Of a stretch of DNA of 52,495 bases, positions 32,959 to 42,217 are shown one piece after another. The notes below the pieces were generated by a model. That model was not told the origin of the DNA. It saw only the letters and a list, made by a program, of their open reading frames with translations, and did not search any database. Within the stretch, counting starts at the first letter, position 1. Each line of letters begins with the position of its first letter. This DNA is from JBDNJM01 sp041687755 (lineage in GTDB: Bacteria; Planctomycetota; UBA1135; GCA-002686595): NCBI GenBank assembly GCA_041687755.1, contig JBDNJM010000155.1, positions 1 through 52,495 on the forward strand, in the 5' to 3' direction. The position numbers and the translations under genes were made by a program.

Positions 32959-34689
32959 ATGCTGCTCTCCCTCGTTGCCCTGGCCTTCCCCGCTCTTGTT
33001 CTCGCCGCCACCTGCCAGCTCGCGCCGGAGGTCGTCGTGCGCTACTCCGGCGACGCCCGCGCCGAGCCTGCGGACGGGCGCCTGCTGCTGATCTTCGCGC
33101 CCGTCGCAGACGGCGAGGACGCCACCGAGCCGCGCTTCCAGGTCAGCGGCACCGTCACCAGCGCGCAGGTGTTCGGCATCGACGTCGATGGCCTTGAGCC
33201 CAACCAAGCGGTGCGCTTCGACAGCGACGTGTTCGGCTACCCCACGGAGAGCCTGGCCGACGTCCCCGCCGGCGAGTACACGGTCCAGGCCGTGCTGCAC
33301 CTGTACGAGACGTTCGAGGTCGCCCACGGCCACACCCTGAAGCTCCCGATGGACCGCGGTGAGGGCCAGCACTGGAACCGCGCGCCCGGGAACCTCTTCA
33401 GCACGCCCACGATCGTCCAGTTCGACCCGTTCGCAGAGGCTCCGCTCGAACTGATTCTCGACCAGGTCATCTCCCAAATCACGCCGCCCGGGGACACGGA
33501 GTACATCCGGCACGTGCGCATCCAGAGCGACCTGCTGACCGAGTTCTGGGGCCGCCCGATGCACCTCGGCGCGCACGTCCTGCTGCCCGAGGGCTTCGAC
33601 GAGCACCCCGACGCCCGCTACCCCATCGCCATCTTCCACGGCCACTTCCCCGACGACTTCGGCGGCTTCCGCCCCGAGCCGCCCGACCCCGACCTCGAGC
33701 CCGACTACTCCGAGCGCTTCGGCCTCGAGGGCTACAACCGCATCCAACAAGAGGAAGCGCACGCATTCTACAAGCGGTGGATCGGCCCCGACTTCCCGCG
33801 CTTCCTGATCGTCGAGATCCAGCACCCCAACCCGTTCTACGACGACTCCTACGCCGTCAACTCCGCCAACCTTGGCCCCTACGGCGACGCGATCACGCAC
33901 GAGCTGATCCCCGCCCTCGAGCGCCAGTTCCGCGGCATCGGCGAGGGCTGGTCGCGCTTCCTCTACGGCGGCTCCACCGGCGGCTGGGAGGCCCTCGCCG
34001 CCCAGGTCTTCTACCCCGACGACTACAACGGCTGCTTCGCGGCCTGCCCCGACCCGATAGACTTCCGCGCCTACTGCCTGCTCGACATCTACGAGGAGCG
34101 CAACGCCTACTGGGTCGACGGCGCCTTCGGCCGCATCGAACGCCCCGCCCACCGCGACTCGCTCGGCAGGGTCAACGGCACCATGCGCGGCTACAACCAC
34201 ATGGAGCTCGCGCTCGGCACGAACGGCCGCTCCGGCGACCAGTTCGACATCTGGCAGGCCGTCTACTCGCCCGTCGGACCCGACGGCTACCCCGCACCCA
34301 TTTGGGACAAGCTCACCGGCGCCATCGACCCCGCGGTCGCCGCCCACTGGCGCGAGAACTACGACCTGCGCCACATCCTCGAGCGCGACTGGGAGGCCCT
34401 GGGCCCGAAGCTCAAGGGCAAGATTCACGTCTACTGCGGCGACATGGACAACTACTACCTGAACAACGCCGTGTACCTGATGGAGGCGTTCCTTGAGGCC
34501 ACCGACAGCCCGTACTTCGCGGGCGACGTCGACTACGGCGACCGCGCGGAGCACTGCTGGAACGGCGACCAGGAGAACCCGAACCACATCTCGCGGCTGC
34601 GCTACAACACGATGTACCTGCCGCGCATCCTGGAGCGCATCGCCGAGTCGGCGCCCGAGGGCGCGGACCTGACGAGCTGGCGCTACTGA
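32959..34689 (+). CDS. Exported esterase-like alpha/beta hydrolase
   Basis: The 576-residue product has a Sec signal (MLLSLVALAFPALVLA). An N-terminal beta domain of about 180 residues precedes a large hydrolase of the putative-esterase (esterase D-like) type: LGAHVLLPEGFDEHPDARYP, AIFHGHFPDDF, the nucleophile elbow YGGSTGGWEALAAQ, and late histidine candidates around DYGDRAEHCWNG. The family hydrolyses carboxylic esters, for example feruloyl or acyl groups on polysaccharides. The start is set by the TATCGT box 6 nt upstream and by the signal peptide. It is convergent with the S41 peptidase gene. Confidence 0.83.
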   Translation: MLLSLVALAFPALVLAATCQLAPEVVVRYSGDARAEPADGRLLLIFAPVADGEDATEPRFQVSGTVTSAQVFGIDVDGLEPNQAVRFDSDVFGYPTESLADVPAGEYTVQAVLHLYETFEVAHGHTLKLPMDRGEGQHWNRAPGNLFSTPTIVQFDPFAEAPLELILDQVISQITPPGDTEYIRHVRIQSDLLTEFWGRPMHLGAHVLLPEGFDEHPDARYPIAIFHGHFPDDFGGFRPEPPDPDLEPDYSERFGLEGYNRIQQEEAHAFYKRWIGPDFPRFLIVEIQHPNPFYDDSYAVNSANLGPYGDAITHELIPALERQFRGIGEGWSRFLYGGSTGGWEALAAQVFYPDDYNGCFAACPDPIDFRAYCLLDIYEERNAYWVDGAFGRIERPAHRDSLGRVNGTMRGYNHMELALGTNGRSGDQFDIWQAVYSPVGPDGYPAPIWDKLTGAIDPAVAAHWRENYDLRHILERDWEALGPKLKGKIHVYCGDMDNYYLNNAVYLMEAFLEATDSPYFAGDVDYGDRAEHCWNGDQENPNHISRLRYNTMYLPRILERIAESAPEGADLTSWRY

Positions 34690-34718
34690 GATGGGAGGAG
34701 CGTGTCGGTCTTCAGCGC

Positions 34719-34740
34719 AGTGGCGCCCTAGGGTGCCATT
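34719..34740. terminator. Palindromic hairpin between convergent genes
   Basis: AGTGGCGCCC and GGGTGCCATT pair across TA with two G-U pairs, 30 bp after the esterase stop and 30 bp before the S41 peptidase stop. It may stop transcription in both directions; there is no T-run. Confidence 0.4.
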
Positions 34741-34770
34741 GAGCGGAAAACCGCCCTCCCTCGTCCCAGC

Positions 34771-36204
34771 TCAGTCCCCTCGCCGCGTCCGCGCGACCTG
34801 CTCCAAGATCTGACGCGCGTTCCCGTTGTCCGGGTCCAGCTCAAGAGACTTCTCGTAGTAGTGGACGGCCAAATCCGCCTGCCCATCGAGCATGTAGGCC
34901 TCGCCCAGGCTGTCCCACACGTTCGCGGACTCCGGGAACTCCTCCGCATTGAACCCGAGGATCGCGATCGCCATCTCGACGCCGTCGGTCTGGAGGTACT
35001 CGTACCCCCACAAGTTGATGTCGCGCTCGTCGAGGACGCCCAGATCGAGCGCCGCCCGCAGCGCGCCATGAACGGTCGCGGTCGCCTCCTCGTTGCGCCC
35101 CTTCTCGAAGCTCGCCTCGGCCCCGCGCGCTGCCTCCCGCACCTCGCTCCAGATCTTCAGCGCGTCCCGGCGGGTCCCTCGCCAGACCTCTGCCGCCTTG
35201 CGCGCCTCGACGAGCGCCACCTCCAGCGCTTCCTCTTCGGCCACGACCACGTGCGGCTCGACGCCCGTTCCCTCCCAATTCGTCTGCGTGACCGGATTGA
35301 TGGCTCGCCCGGTCGGCACGAAGATCTCGAACTGGTCGTCGATCCACTGCAGCGATCCTGGATTCGCCCCCCCGCGGGTCGTCGCGCCGATCAACGTCGC
35401 GCGCTCTTGAGTGCGCAGGTTGTACGAGAATTCCTCAGCAGCCGAGAAGGTCGACGTGCCCGTCAGGACGAACAGCGGCACGTCCGGCATCTTCTTGCCG
35501 GCAACGTCGTCGAGCGTCCAGTACTCGATCGTCCGGTCGCCCTCGCGGAAGTACAGGCTGTTCAGGTGCGTCCGCTCGTCGAAGAAGTAGCTGCACACGA
35601 GCTGCACCGTCTCCGGAATCCCACCTCCGTTCTCGCGCACGTCGATGATGATCGCATCCGCATGGCTGAGGAAGCCCATCACGCTCGTCACCGTGTCGCG
35701 CGCAAGATCCGGCGGTTGAAATCCGCGCGTGTCGACATAGCCGACGTTCCCCTCCAACAGCTCGACCTTTGGGAAGCCGAAGTTCTCAGCTCGCATCCGA
35801 GCGAGTCTTTGCAGTCGCGCCGACACGGGGTCCGCCTCCTCGAGATCGACCCGCTCCGGCTGACGAACGCGCACCAGCAGGTGCTTGTCCCCGCTCACCG
35901 CCTGCAATTCCGCGGTCAGAGCCGCAGCGAAGCCCTCGGGGTCATCGAGCTCGCTGAAGGCTCCGGCCTCGAGCTGCCGCAGGAGATGCGCCGCGCACTT
36001 CTCAGCCATCTCGGGAAACACGTAGGAACGCTCCAGTCGGGCGCCGATATCCGCGACGACGGCGAGCCGTTCCTCGACCGCCAGTCCCCCGTCTTGAGCC
36101 CCAACGCCAGCACTCAGGACGCCCAGTGCCCCAACGGCCCAGGCCACAGCACGGACCTCACGAAACGAGCGACGTGCGAAGCCAAGGTCATCGAGCTGGA
36201 TCAT
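34771..36204 (-). CDS. S41-family peptidase with C-terminal TPR
   Basis: The 477-residue product has an N-terminal signal with twin arginines (ARRSFREVRAVAWAVGALGV). An N-terminal helical domain (about 40-110) leads to the S41/tail-specific protease domain: GNVGYVDTRGFQPPD, DAIIIDVRENGGGIPETVQL, FVLTGTSTFSAAEEFSYNL with the likely nucleophile serine, and GATTRGGANPGS. The order resembles the IRBP-like branch of the family, which lacks a PDZ domain. The C-terminus has a TPR pair (NVWDSLGEAYMLDGQADLAV then HYYEKSLELDPDNGNA). It probably cuts C-terminal tails of exported proteins. The ATG at 36202-36204 precedes the signal. Confidence 0.87.
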   Translation of the reverse strand: MIQLDDLGFARRSFREVRAVAWAVGALGVLSAGVGAQDGGLAVEERLAVVADIGARLERSYVFPEMAEKCAAHLLRQLEAGAFSELDDPEGFAAALTAELQAVSGDKHLLVRVRQPERVDLEEADPVSARLQRLARMRAENFGFPKVELLEGNVGYVDTRGFQPPDLARDTVTSVMGFLSHADAIIIDVRENGGGIPETVQLVCSYFFDERTHLNSLYFREGDRTIEYWTLDDVAGKKMPDVPLFVLTGTSTFSAAEEFSYNLRTQERATLIGATTRGGANPGSLQWIDDQFEIFVPTGRAINPVTQTNWEGTGVEPHVVVAEEEALEVALVEARKAAEVWRGTRRDALKIWSEVREAARGAEASFEKGRNEEATATVHGALRAALDLGVLDERDINLWGYEYLQTDGVEMAIAILGFNAEEFPESANVWDSLGEAYMLDGQADLAVHYYEKSLELDPDNGNARQILEQVARTRRGD

Positions 36205-36648
36205 TCTGGGGGGGCAGAGGCAGGGGGACGGGAACGCGGGCTGTGGCCCGCGGTGTACCCCGCCTACGGAGTCTAGTTTCCACCGTTGGCCCCGTTCCCG
36301 ATCCACCCGAGAGGCTGCAGTGCGGTTGGCCTGGAGCAGCGTGTCTCCTGGCGGGCCAGCCGCGCACGAAGGGGTGCGAGGCTGGCGCTATCAGACCTGC
36401 AGCGCAAGACCGCCGCTCCAAGCGAGGCCCGAAGGCCCGCCCGGCGCCACTTGGCGCAGGTGTCGCATCGACCGAGCGCGGGCGGCAGCGTGCCCGCCAC
36501 CGTCTCTGCTGCGCGCCTCGGCCTCTTACTCGGCCGTACGCTCCTTGAGGTCGCCGCGCTGCCGCCCCCAATGCGTAGGCGCACAACGCATTGTGAGTAG
36601 CCGGCTCGTCGGGCGACGCCACGGCTCGCGCAGCGCTCCGCGGGGCGG
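36205..36648. other. 444-bp gene-free region with an inverted repeat
   Basis: No coding frame is convincing. AATGCGT (36570-36576) and ACGCATT (36586-36592) form an inverted repeat around 9 nt, shaped like an operator or a small relative of the palindrome in the dispersed repeat. Both flanking genes are on the minus strand, so the promoter of the S41 peptidase gene should lie at the left end. Confidence 0.45.
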
Positions 36649-37110
36649 CTAGCCGTTCGCCTGACCCCAGACCGCGAGCTCGTTGCCCGCGGGGTCCTTG
36701 AAGTGGAAGCGGCAGCCACCGGGAAAGTCGAAGGGCTCCATGACGATCTCGCCGCCCGCCTCGCGCACCGCCGTCACGGTCGCGTCGAGATCGGCCGAGT
36801 AGAGAATGACGAGCGGCCCACCCGTCACGACCTTCGTGTCCAGGCGCATCCCGCCCGCCTCGCCGTCGCCCTGACCGGGTGCGCGCTGGATGCCGCAGTA
36901 GTCCGGTCCGTAGTCCGTGAAGCTCCAACCGAACGCCTCGCCGTAGAAGCGCTGGGCCGCGGTCATGTCGAGGACGGTGAACTCGATGTAGTCGATCGTG
37001 TGGTGGTGGGTCATCTCGGGGGCGGGGTCAGGGCCGGCGCAGCCGCCCGCCAGAAAAGCGAGCAGGGGGACTAGGGCCATCCAGGCGAAGGTCACCCGTC
37101 GGGCTCGCAT
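36649..37110 (-). CDS. Glyoxalase/VOC lipoprotein
   Basis: The product has about 153 residues: a lipoprotein signal (FAWMALVPLLAFLAGGC) followed by one VOC domain (IDYIEFTVLDMTAAQRFYGE; YGPDYCGIQRAPG; GGPLVILYSADLDATVTAVR; GGCRFHFKDPAGNELAVWGQ). The exported location is unusual for this family. Longer starts at 37254 and others are possible but would put the signal 48 residues inside. GGAG lies just before the chosen ATG. Copy 3 of the dispersed repeat lies upstream. Confidence 0.8.
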   Translation of the reverse strand: MRARRVTFAWMALVPLLAFLAGGCAGPDPAPEMTHHHTIDYIEFTVLDMTAAQRFYGEAFGWSFTDYGPDYCGIQRAPGQGDGEAGGMRLDTKVVTGGPLVILYSADLDATVTAVREAGGEIVMEPFDFPGGCRFHFKDPAGNELAVWGQANG

Positions 37111-37256
37111 CCGCTCCGCAATGCGAGCCTGGCCATCCATCAGTGCTGTGCAGTCGATCATCGTCGCAGCGTTCCTGCGCAAGAGGGCGCCCGGCGTGCA
37201 GGCCGTCGGAGCCATGGGAGCTCGATACCCCCTAGGTCCCCTCGCCCGGACCACCG

Positions 37257-37390
37257 CTCACAGAGTGTAAATCATTGCGCCCGGCGCAATCCGTAAGCGC
37301 TCTGTGCGCTCCAGCGCCTCCAGGCGATGGACCCAAGAGCACCCGAGAGGCACTCCGCTAGGGCAGGGCCATTTTTTCACGGCCTCTCAG
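37257..37390. repeat. Dispersed ~133-bp repeat, copy 3
   Basis: The copy contains the perfect palindrome ATTGCGCC-C-GGCGCAAT, the shared blocks GCGCTCCAGCGCCTCCAGGC and CCATTTTTTCAC, and inverted ends CTCAC / CTCAG. TCA at 37387-37389 is the stop codon of the minus-strand gene. Here the repeat lies between two genes on the same strand, so it does not depend on convergence. Confidence 0.85.
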
Positions 37391-37836
37391 CCGCCGGGCG
37401 GCAGCTCGTACATCCCGTGCTTCGAGTCGAGCAGCCGACCCAGCCGCACAAGTTCGTCCCAAACCGGCCGCGGGTAGCGCTCGGGCGGCGTGATGGCCAC
37501 GATCGCCGAGTCGCGCCCGCCGCTCATCGGGCCACCCCCGAGGGACGACGCGTCGTCGATGAGCGTGACCTTCAGGCGCTTGCGGAAGGCCTTGAGCGCC
37601 CGCTTAAGCACGGCCCGATCGTGCACGGGCGCGTGGCGCGTGCCTGCGGTCCACGCGTCGAGGATCGCGCGCAACGCGTCGGCGTCCTCGCACTCGATCG
37701 CGAGCGTGACGTCCTCGTCCAGCTCGTCACAGACGCCGGCGGCCGCGCGCGCTGCTCCCCAGTCCAGAGTCGCCACCTCACCACCAACCACTGCTGCCAG
37801 CACCGTCGTCAAGAGTTCCATCTGGGGGTCGAACAT
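37387..37836 (-). CDS. Conserved small protein of planctomycete type, unknown function
   Basis: The 149-residue protein is soluble, acidic in its first half and basic in the middle (AVLKRALKAFRKRLKVTLID), and ends in RYPRPVWDELVRLGRLLDSK. SSLGGGPMSGGRDSAIVAI is a glycine-rich, loop-like stretch. Similar short proteins occur in planctomycetes in my memory, with no known function. The start is strongly supported by TAGGCT 6 nt upstream. Its stop codon comes from the dispersed repeat, so the natural C-terminus may have been trimmed or extended by that insertion. Confidence 0.65.
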   Translation of the reverse strand: MFDPQMELLTTVLAAVVGGEVATLDWGAARAAAGVCDELDEDVTLAIECEDADALRAILDAWTAGTRHAPVHDRAVLKRALKAFRKRLKVTLIDDASSLGGGPMSGGRDSAIVAITPPERYPRPVWDELVRLGRLLDSKHGMYELPPGG

Positions 37837-37842
37837 GCCCCG

Positions 37843-37848
37843 AGCCTA
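37843..37848 (-). promoter_or_regulatory. TAGGCT -10 box, leaderless-type
   Basis: On the minus strand TAGGCT is followed by 6 nt and the ATG at 37834-37836. The same hexamer and spacing occur before the gene at 1815. Confidence 0.5.
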
Positions 37849-38042
37849 GCACCCCGCGAACCTGCGGCAGCGAACGCTGCCTCGCGACAGGGCCGGAGCC
37901 CACGATCACCGCTCGAAGCCGAAGTCGGAGCCGGAGCCTGCCCCGGCGCTGAACCTCCCCCCTGCCCGGGGTCGAACCTCTCGCAGCGCCCCGCTTCCGA
38001 GGCGCCCGCCCGCTTTCGTTCGTGACGACGGGCCGCCAGCAC

Positions 38043-38048
38043 TAGCCT
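38043..38048 (+). promoter_or_regulatory. TAGCCT -10 box, leaderless-type
   Basis: TAGCCT ends 7 nt before the ATG at 38056. Confidence 0.45.
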
Positions 38049-38055
38049 GGCCCGC

Positions 38056-39651
38056 ATGAGGAAGGTTGCCCTGCTCGTCCCGTTGATCGCGTCTTCCTGC
38101 AGCAGCTCGGACGATTCGCCCGCTCCGGCGCCGGTCGTCACCACCATGAGCATCGAGGTGGATGCCGGGACGGTGACCGGCGAGATCCGGCCGCTGTGGA
38201 GCGACCACTACGACCTCTCGTTCGAGCAGTTCAGCTACGCCGCGGACGCTGGCTTCAGCGCCGTGCTCGCCGACCTCGCGCCGCGCTCCTGGCGTTGCTC
38301 GGTGGGGCGTTGGGAGGTCGGCTTCCCGCCGCCCGCCGGCGCAGACAGCACGGACCCCGTGACGCTCGCGGGCAGCGAGCGCGAGTTCTACCGCGGCGCA
38401 AACACGTTGTTCGACGCGGACAACCCCGCCAACTACGACTTCACGTACCTCGACGCGCAACTCGCGAGCCTCATCGCCGCGGGGCTCGACCCGTATCTGT
38501 GCTTCGACTACATGCCGTTCACCCTTGCCGCAGAGCAGGACCCGTTCAACGCAAACAACGTCAACCTGAGCCTGCCCGGGATGCCCTACTCCATCTACTC
38601 CTTCTCGAACGGGATCCGCACCTCGCCGCCCGCCGAACCCGCCGTCTACGCGCGCGTCGTGCGCAACACGATCCGCCACGTCCGCGGGCTATTCGCCGGC
38701 ACAACCGACTTCAGAGTCGAGTGGTTCGAGGTCGGCAACGAGCCGGACCTCGTCGACGAGACGGGAGCCCCAGTGCCCTTCTTCTGGGCCGGCGACGAGG
38801 CCGAGTTCTACGACACCTACGCCGCAATCGCCGCAATCGCCGCCGAGGTCGACGCGGATGGATCGATCTCGAGCTCGGTCCAGCTCGGCGCAGGCTCGTT
38901 CGCTTTCATGCCGTCCATGGCCGGCACGGCGTTCCTGTAGGCGTTCGTCACCCGGGTCGGCCTGAACACCCCGAGGCTCGACTTTCTCTCGTTCCACACC
39001 TACGGCGACAGCCCCGAGTCCCACCTGGCCCAGTTCTTCCTGGTCCAGGCGTTCACGGCAGCCACCGGCGTCACGGCTCCTTGGGTGAACGCCGAGTGGG
39101 GCCGCGACCTCGGCGACACGGAACCCCTCTACGACCAGATCGGCCACGGGATCATGCGCGCGAAGGTGCTGTTCCTGATGCAGGCGTTCCCCTTCGTCCT
39201 GGCCCACGAGGCGCTCTACCGAGACCCCGGAACGAGCGGAGGCGAGCTGGGCCTGACCCGCGCCGGCCCCGCCGCCCACAAGCCTGCTAGCCGCGTCTAC
39301 CAGGCCCTGACCGCGTTCAACGACACGACTCGCGCCCTCACCGTCACTGCGAACCCGATGGACGCCTACGCGCTCCCGACGACCAACGTCGCGGAGGACC
39401 GGGTCCTCGTCTCGATCGTGATCGATGATCCCCGCCCGAACGCCATCACCCGTATCGCCCTCGACCTCACGAACCTGCCCTTCGGCGCCTACAACGTATC
39501 CCTCTCGCGCGTCATCGAAGCGAGCGCCCAGGTCGCTCCGGGGACCGAGATCTTCGACACAAGCTCCGGCGGCGGTGGCTCGGCAGCAATCCTGTTCGAC
39601 GTGGAGGAAGGCAGCGAGGGTGTCTACTTCGTTCTGCTCGAAGCGGCCTAG
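38056..39651 (+). pseudogene. GH39-like glycoside hydrolase interrupted by one amber codon
   Basis: The frame begins with a lipoprotein signal (MRKVALLVPLIASSC) and runs 531 codons, broken only by TAG at 38938-38940 (codon 295). Both catalytic motifs of a clan GH-A enzyme are present: the acid/base in WFEVGNEPD (Glu229) and the likely nucleophile in WVNAEWG (Glu347). The 118-residue spacing fits GH39 beta-xylosidases. The amber falls between them, so translation that stops there gives a useless half. The sequence beyond TAG is fully coding and ends with a beta domain. A recent nonsense mutation or a base-call error (CAG or GAG to TAG) is most likely. A second start for the 3' part at 39085 is unlikely to make an active enzyme. 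Confidence 0.75.
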
Positions 39652-39782
39652 GCCGCTGCGTCCGCCGTTGGCGTGTCGCAAAGGCGTGGCCGTACGGTTC
39701 CCGACGGGGTGCTCGAGCCGGAACCGACCTCGGCCGCGCTCGCGAAGCCCGCAGCGACGACTCCGACCGCCGCTGCGGACCG

Positions 39783-41627
39783 CTACGACGAGCGTCGGCC
39801 TCCGCCCTTGGCGCTCGCCGTCCGCGAGGCCCACAGGAGGACGACCGTGCCCGCGGCGGCCGAGATCGCCGAGGCGATCAGGATGCTGACCTTGATCCCC
39901 TGAAGCTGCTGACCCTCGAAGGCGGCGCTGGCGATGAAGATGGACATCGTGAAGCCGACCCCGGCGAGGCAGCCAGCGCCGACCAGGTGCGGCCAGCCGA
40001 TTCCGTCCGCGAGCTCGGCGATCCCAAGCTTCACGGCCAGCCAGCAGGCCGCCACGATGCCCAGCGGCTTGCCGATCGCGAGCCCGAAGAGGACGCCCAG
40101 GGACTCGGGCGCCGCGATCTGAAACGGAGCGCCGTGCAGGACCACGCCCATGTTTACGAAGGCGAACAGCGGGAGGATCAGGAAGTTCGTCCAGGGTTCG
40201 ATGGCCTGCTGCAGGTGAAAGCCCGGCGCACGAAGTCGCTCGATCGCCTCCTGCAGGCCGTCCAGGGCGCGCGCGCTGATCCCGACGCGCTGGCGTGCTC
40301 CTGGTTGAACCTTGGCGGCGGCCAGCTCCGTCGCGAAGACCGCGCTGGCCTGGGCGGCGACACCGGTGAGGCTGCCCCGCTTGCGTGATGGAATGGCCAT
40401 GGCCGTCAGCACGCCAGCGAGCGTGGCGTGGACGCCCGACTGGAAAACGAAGTACCAGAGCAGCGCGCCCAGTAAGAGGTACGGCACACGCCGGTACACA
40501 CGCCCGACGTTGAGCGCCCCCATCGCGACCAGCACGCCGAAGGCGTAGAGCAGGGGCAGCACCTGAATGCCATGCCCGTAGAAGATCGCGATCACGACGA
40601 TGGCCAAGAGGTCGTCCGCGATCGTGAGGGCCGCGACGAAGATCATGAGCGACGCCGGCACGCGCGAGCCGAGCAGGGCCATCAGCCCGAGCGTGAAGGC
40701 AATGTCGGTCGCCATTGGGATGCCCCAGCCGGACACGGTCGGCTCACCCCAGTTGAAGGCGACGTAGACCAGAGCCGGCACGAGCACCCCCCCGACGGCC
40801 CCGGCAACCGGAAGGCTGGCGTTGGAGAGCGACGACAGCTCGCCGCTCACGATCTCCCGCTTGATCTCGAGTCCCACGAGCAAGAAGAAGACTGCCATCA
40901 TGCCGTCGTTGACCCACTGCTCGAGGGTCAGTTCGAGGCTCCAGCCGCCGAATCGAAGGCCCCCCACGGTCTCTCGCAGGCGCTCGTACGGTTCTTCCAG
41001 GCCGGCGTTGACGCAGAGGAGCGCCGCGACCGTCGCAACCAGGAGGACCAATCCGGCGGATGCGGCCCAGTGGAAGAAGTCTTGGGACGCCACGCGCAGC
41101 TTGTAGCCGAACGGCTTTCGAATCGCCTCGAGCACGGACTCGTTGTCCCAGACGCCATCGTACTGGCGGCCGTCGATGTAGAGCCCCGACTTGTCGGAGC
41201 CGAGCGACTCGATGTGCGAGCCGTTGTCGGCGATGCGTGCCGCTGTCGTCTCGGCGGTCAGGTCCGCTGCAAACCGATCGACATCGAGGCCCTGATCGCC
41301 GGCGAGCTCGATCAGAGCCTGCGGTGAGAAGTCGCCGTGTTCCGCGAGCAGGGCCCGGTGCATCGGCCCGGGCGGGCCCTGATTGCCCGCGGCGACGAGC
41401 GCCCGCGCGGCCAACCGCCCCTGCTTGCCGCGGCCGTAGGGCCGCACGACGACGAGCGTGTCCTCCCCACCGATGTCCTCGAACGTCAGCGAGAGGAACC
41501 CGCGCTGCCGCTCCGTCGGGACGCTCGCGTAGTCGAGGTACCAAACGACCTCGACGCTGCCCGCGGGGGCACCGAGGACGACGTCCGCGCGGGCGTCGTA
41601 GGCGTGTTGCAGAATCTTGGGGTCCAT
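39783..41627 (-). CDS. nhaA: NhaA-type Na+/H+ antiporter with N-terminal thioredoxin-fold domain
   Basis: The 614-residue protein joins two domains. Residues about 20-170 resemble DsbA-type thioredoxin folds: VEVVWYLDYASVPTERQRGF, VVVRPYGRGKQGRLAARALV and LYIDGRQYDGVWDNESVLEA. The CxxC motif is missing; the corresponding place reads YASVPTER. Residues about 180-605 are NhaA: GMMAVFFLLVGLEIKREIVS, GWGIPMATDIAFTLGLMALL, the ion-binding pair in TIADDLLAIVVIAIFY, and VGFTMSIFIASAAF. The antiporter exchanges Na+ for H+ at the inner membrane in pH and salt balance. NhaA fusions to DsbA-like domains are known in several phyla. The gene seems to be alone in its unit. Confidence 0.9.
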   Translation of the reverse strand: MDPKILQHAYDARADVVLGAPAGSVEVVWYLDYASVPTERQRGFLSLTFEDIGGEDTLVVVRPYGRGKQGRLAARALVAAGNQGPPGPMHRALLAEHGDFSPQALIELAGDQGLDVDRFAADLTAETTAARIADNGSHIESLGSDKSGLYIDGRQYDGVWDNESVLEAIRKPFGYKLRVASQDFFHWAASAGLVLLVATVAALLCVNAGLEEPYERLRETVGGLRFGGWSLELTLEQWVNDGMMAVFFLLVGLEIKREIVSGELSSLSNASLPVAGAVGGVLVPALVYVAFNWGEPTVSGWGIPMATDIAFTLGLMALLGSRVPASLMIFVAALTIADDLLAIVVIAIFYGHGIQVLPLLYAFGVLVAMGALNVGRVYRRVPYLLLGALLWYFVFQSGVHATLAGVLTAMAIPSRKRGSLTGVAAQASAVFATELAAAKVQPGARQRVGISARALDGLQEAIERLRAPGFHLQQAIEPWTNFLILPLFAFVNMGVVLHGAPFQIAAPESLGVLFGLAIGKPLGIVAACWLAVKLGIAELADGIGWPHLVGAGCLAGVGFTMSIFIASAAFEGQQLQGIKVSILIASAISAAAGTVVLLWASRTASAKGGGRRSS

Positions 41628-41761
41628 TGTGGGCTCGGGCTTGGCTGAGCAGTCTCGACGAAGCCGGCTCGCTGGAACAACCCCATCTGGGACAATCGCC
41701 GGCCGCTCCGCCGCGACCCGACGAACCGGGCCCGACGCCCCCCCTCACCTCTCGACCTGGC

Positions 41762-42217
41762 TCACAGCGCCAGCGCGTACCCCGCCGGGGCGAGCACGCA
41801 GACGGCCGTGCGCAGGACATTCCAGCGGCCCCACCGAACGCGGTAGTCGCTCCAGGCCTCCTCGGCGCCTGGGGCGTCGGGGGCGACGCGGTCGAGCTGC
41901 TCGTTGAGCGGCACGTTCCCACGACCGGTGATGACCACGGCCCCGAGGGCGTAGAGCGCGGTCGCCACGACCACCAACGTCCGGTCCTCGGCCAGCGCGA
42001 TCGCAACGCCCCCGACGGGCAGCGTCGCGAACCACACTGCAATGGCGCTCGAGCGCAGAACCTTGGCGTTGATGGCCTGCATGGCCCGGATCGCATGCGG
42101 CGCACCGAGGCGGTCCAGGGCCTGCATGATGAACGTCGCGAAGGCGAAGCACAGGCCGGCGACCAGACCCGATCCCACGGTGGCGCTGAGCACGCTGACC
42201 TCGTACAGGGAGAGCAT
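41762..42217 (-). CDS. DUF1772 membrane protein
   Basis: The 151-residue protein has four hydrophobic segments (LSATVGSGLVAGLCFAFATF, AIAVWFATLPVGGVAIAL, LVVVATALYALGAVVITG, NVLRTAVCVLAPAGYALAL). NVPLNEQLDR after segment 3 and RWGRWNVLRT before segment 4 are the DUF1772 signature, a family that includes anthrone-oxygenase-like proteins. It follows the DUF4345 gene with a TGATG overlap, so the two are translated together. It is the last gene of an operon headed by an NmrA-like protein. The role is unknown. Confidence 0.82.
   Translation of the reverse strand: MLSLYEVSVLSATVGSGLVAGLCFAFATFIMQALDRLGAPHAIRAMQAINAKVLRSSAIAVWFATLPVGGVAIALAEDRTLVVVATALYALGAVVITGRGNVPLNEQLDRVAPDAPGAEEAWSDYRVRWGRWNVLRTAVCVLAPAGYALAL

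Noticed and set aside
38938..38940. Pyrrolysine at the amber codon of the GH39-like gene
   Set aside because: Nothing in the window points to pyrrolysine machinery, and Pyl is not expected in such an enzyme. A nonsense mutation or base error is simpler.
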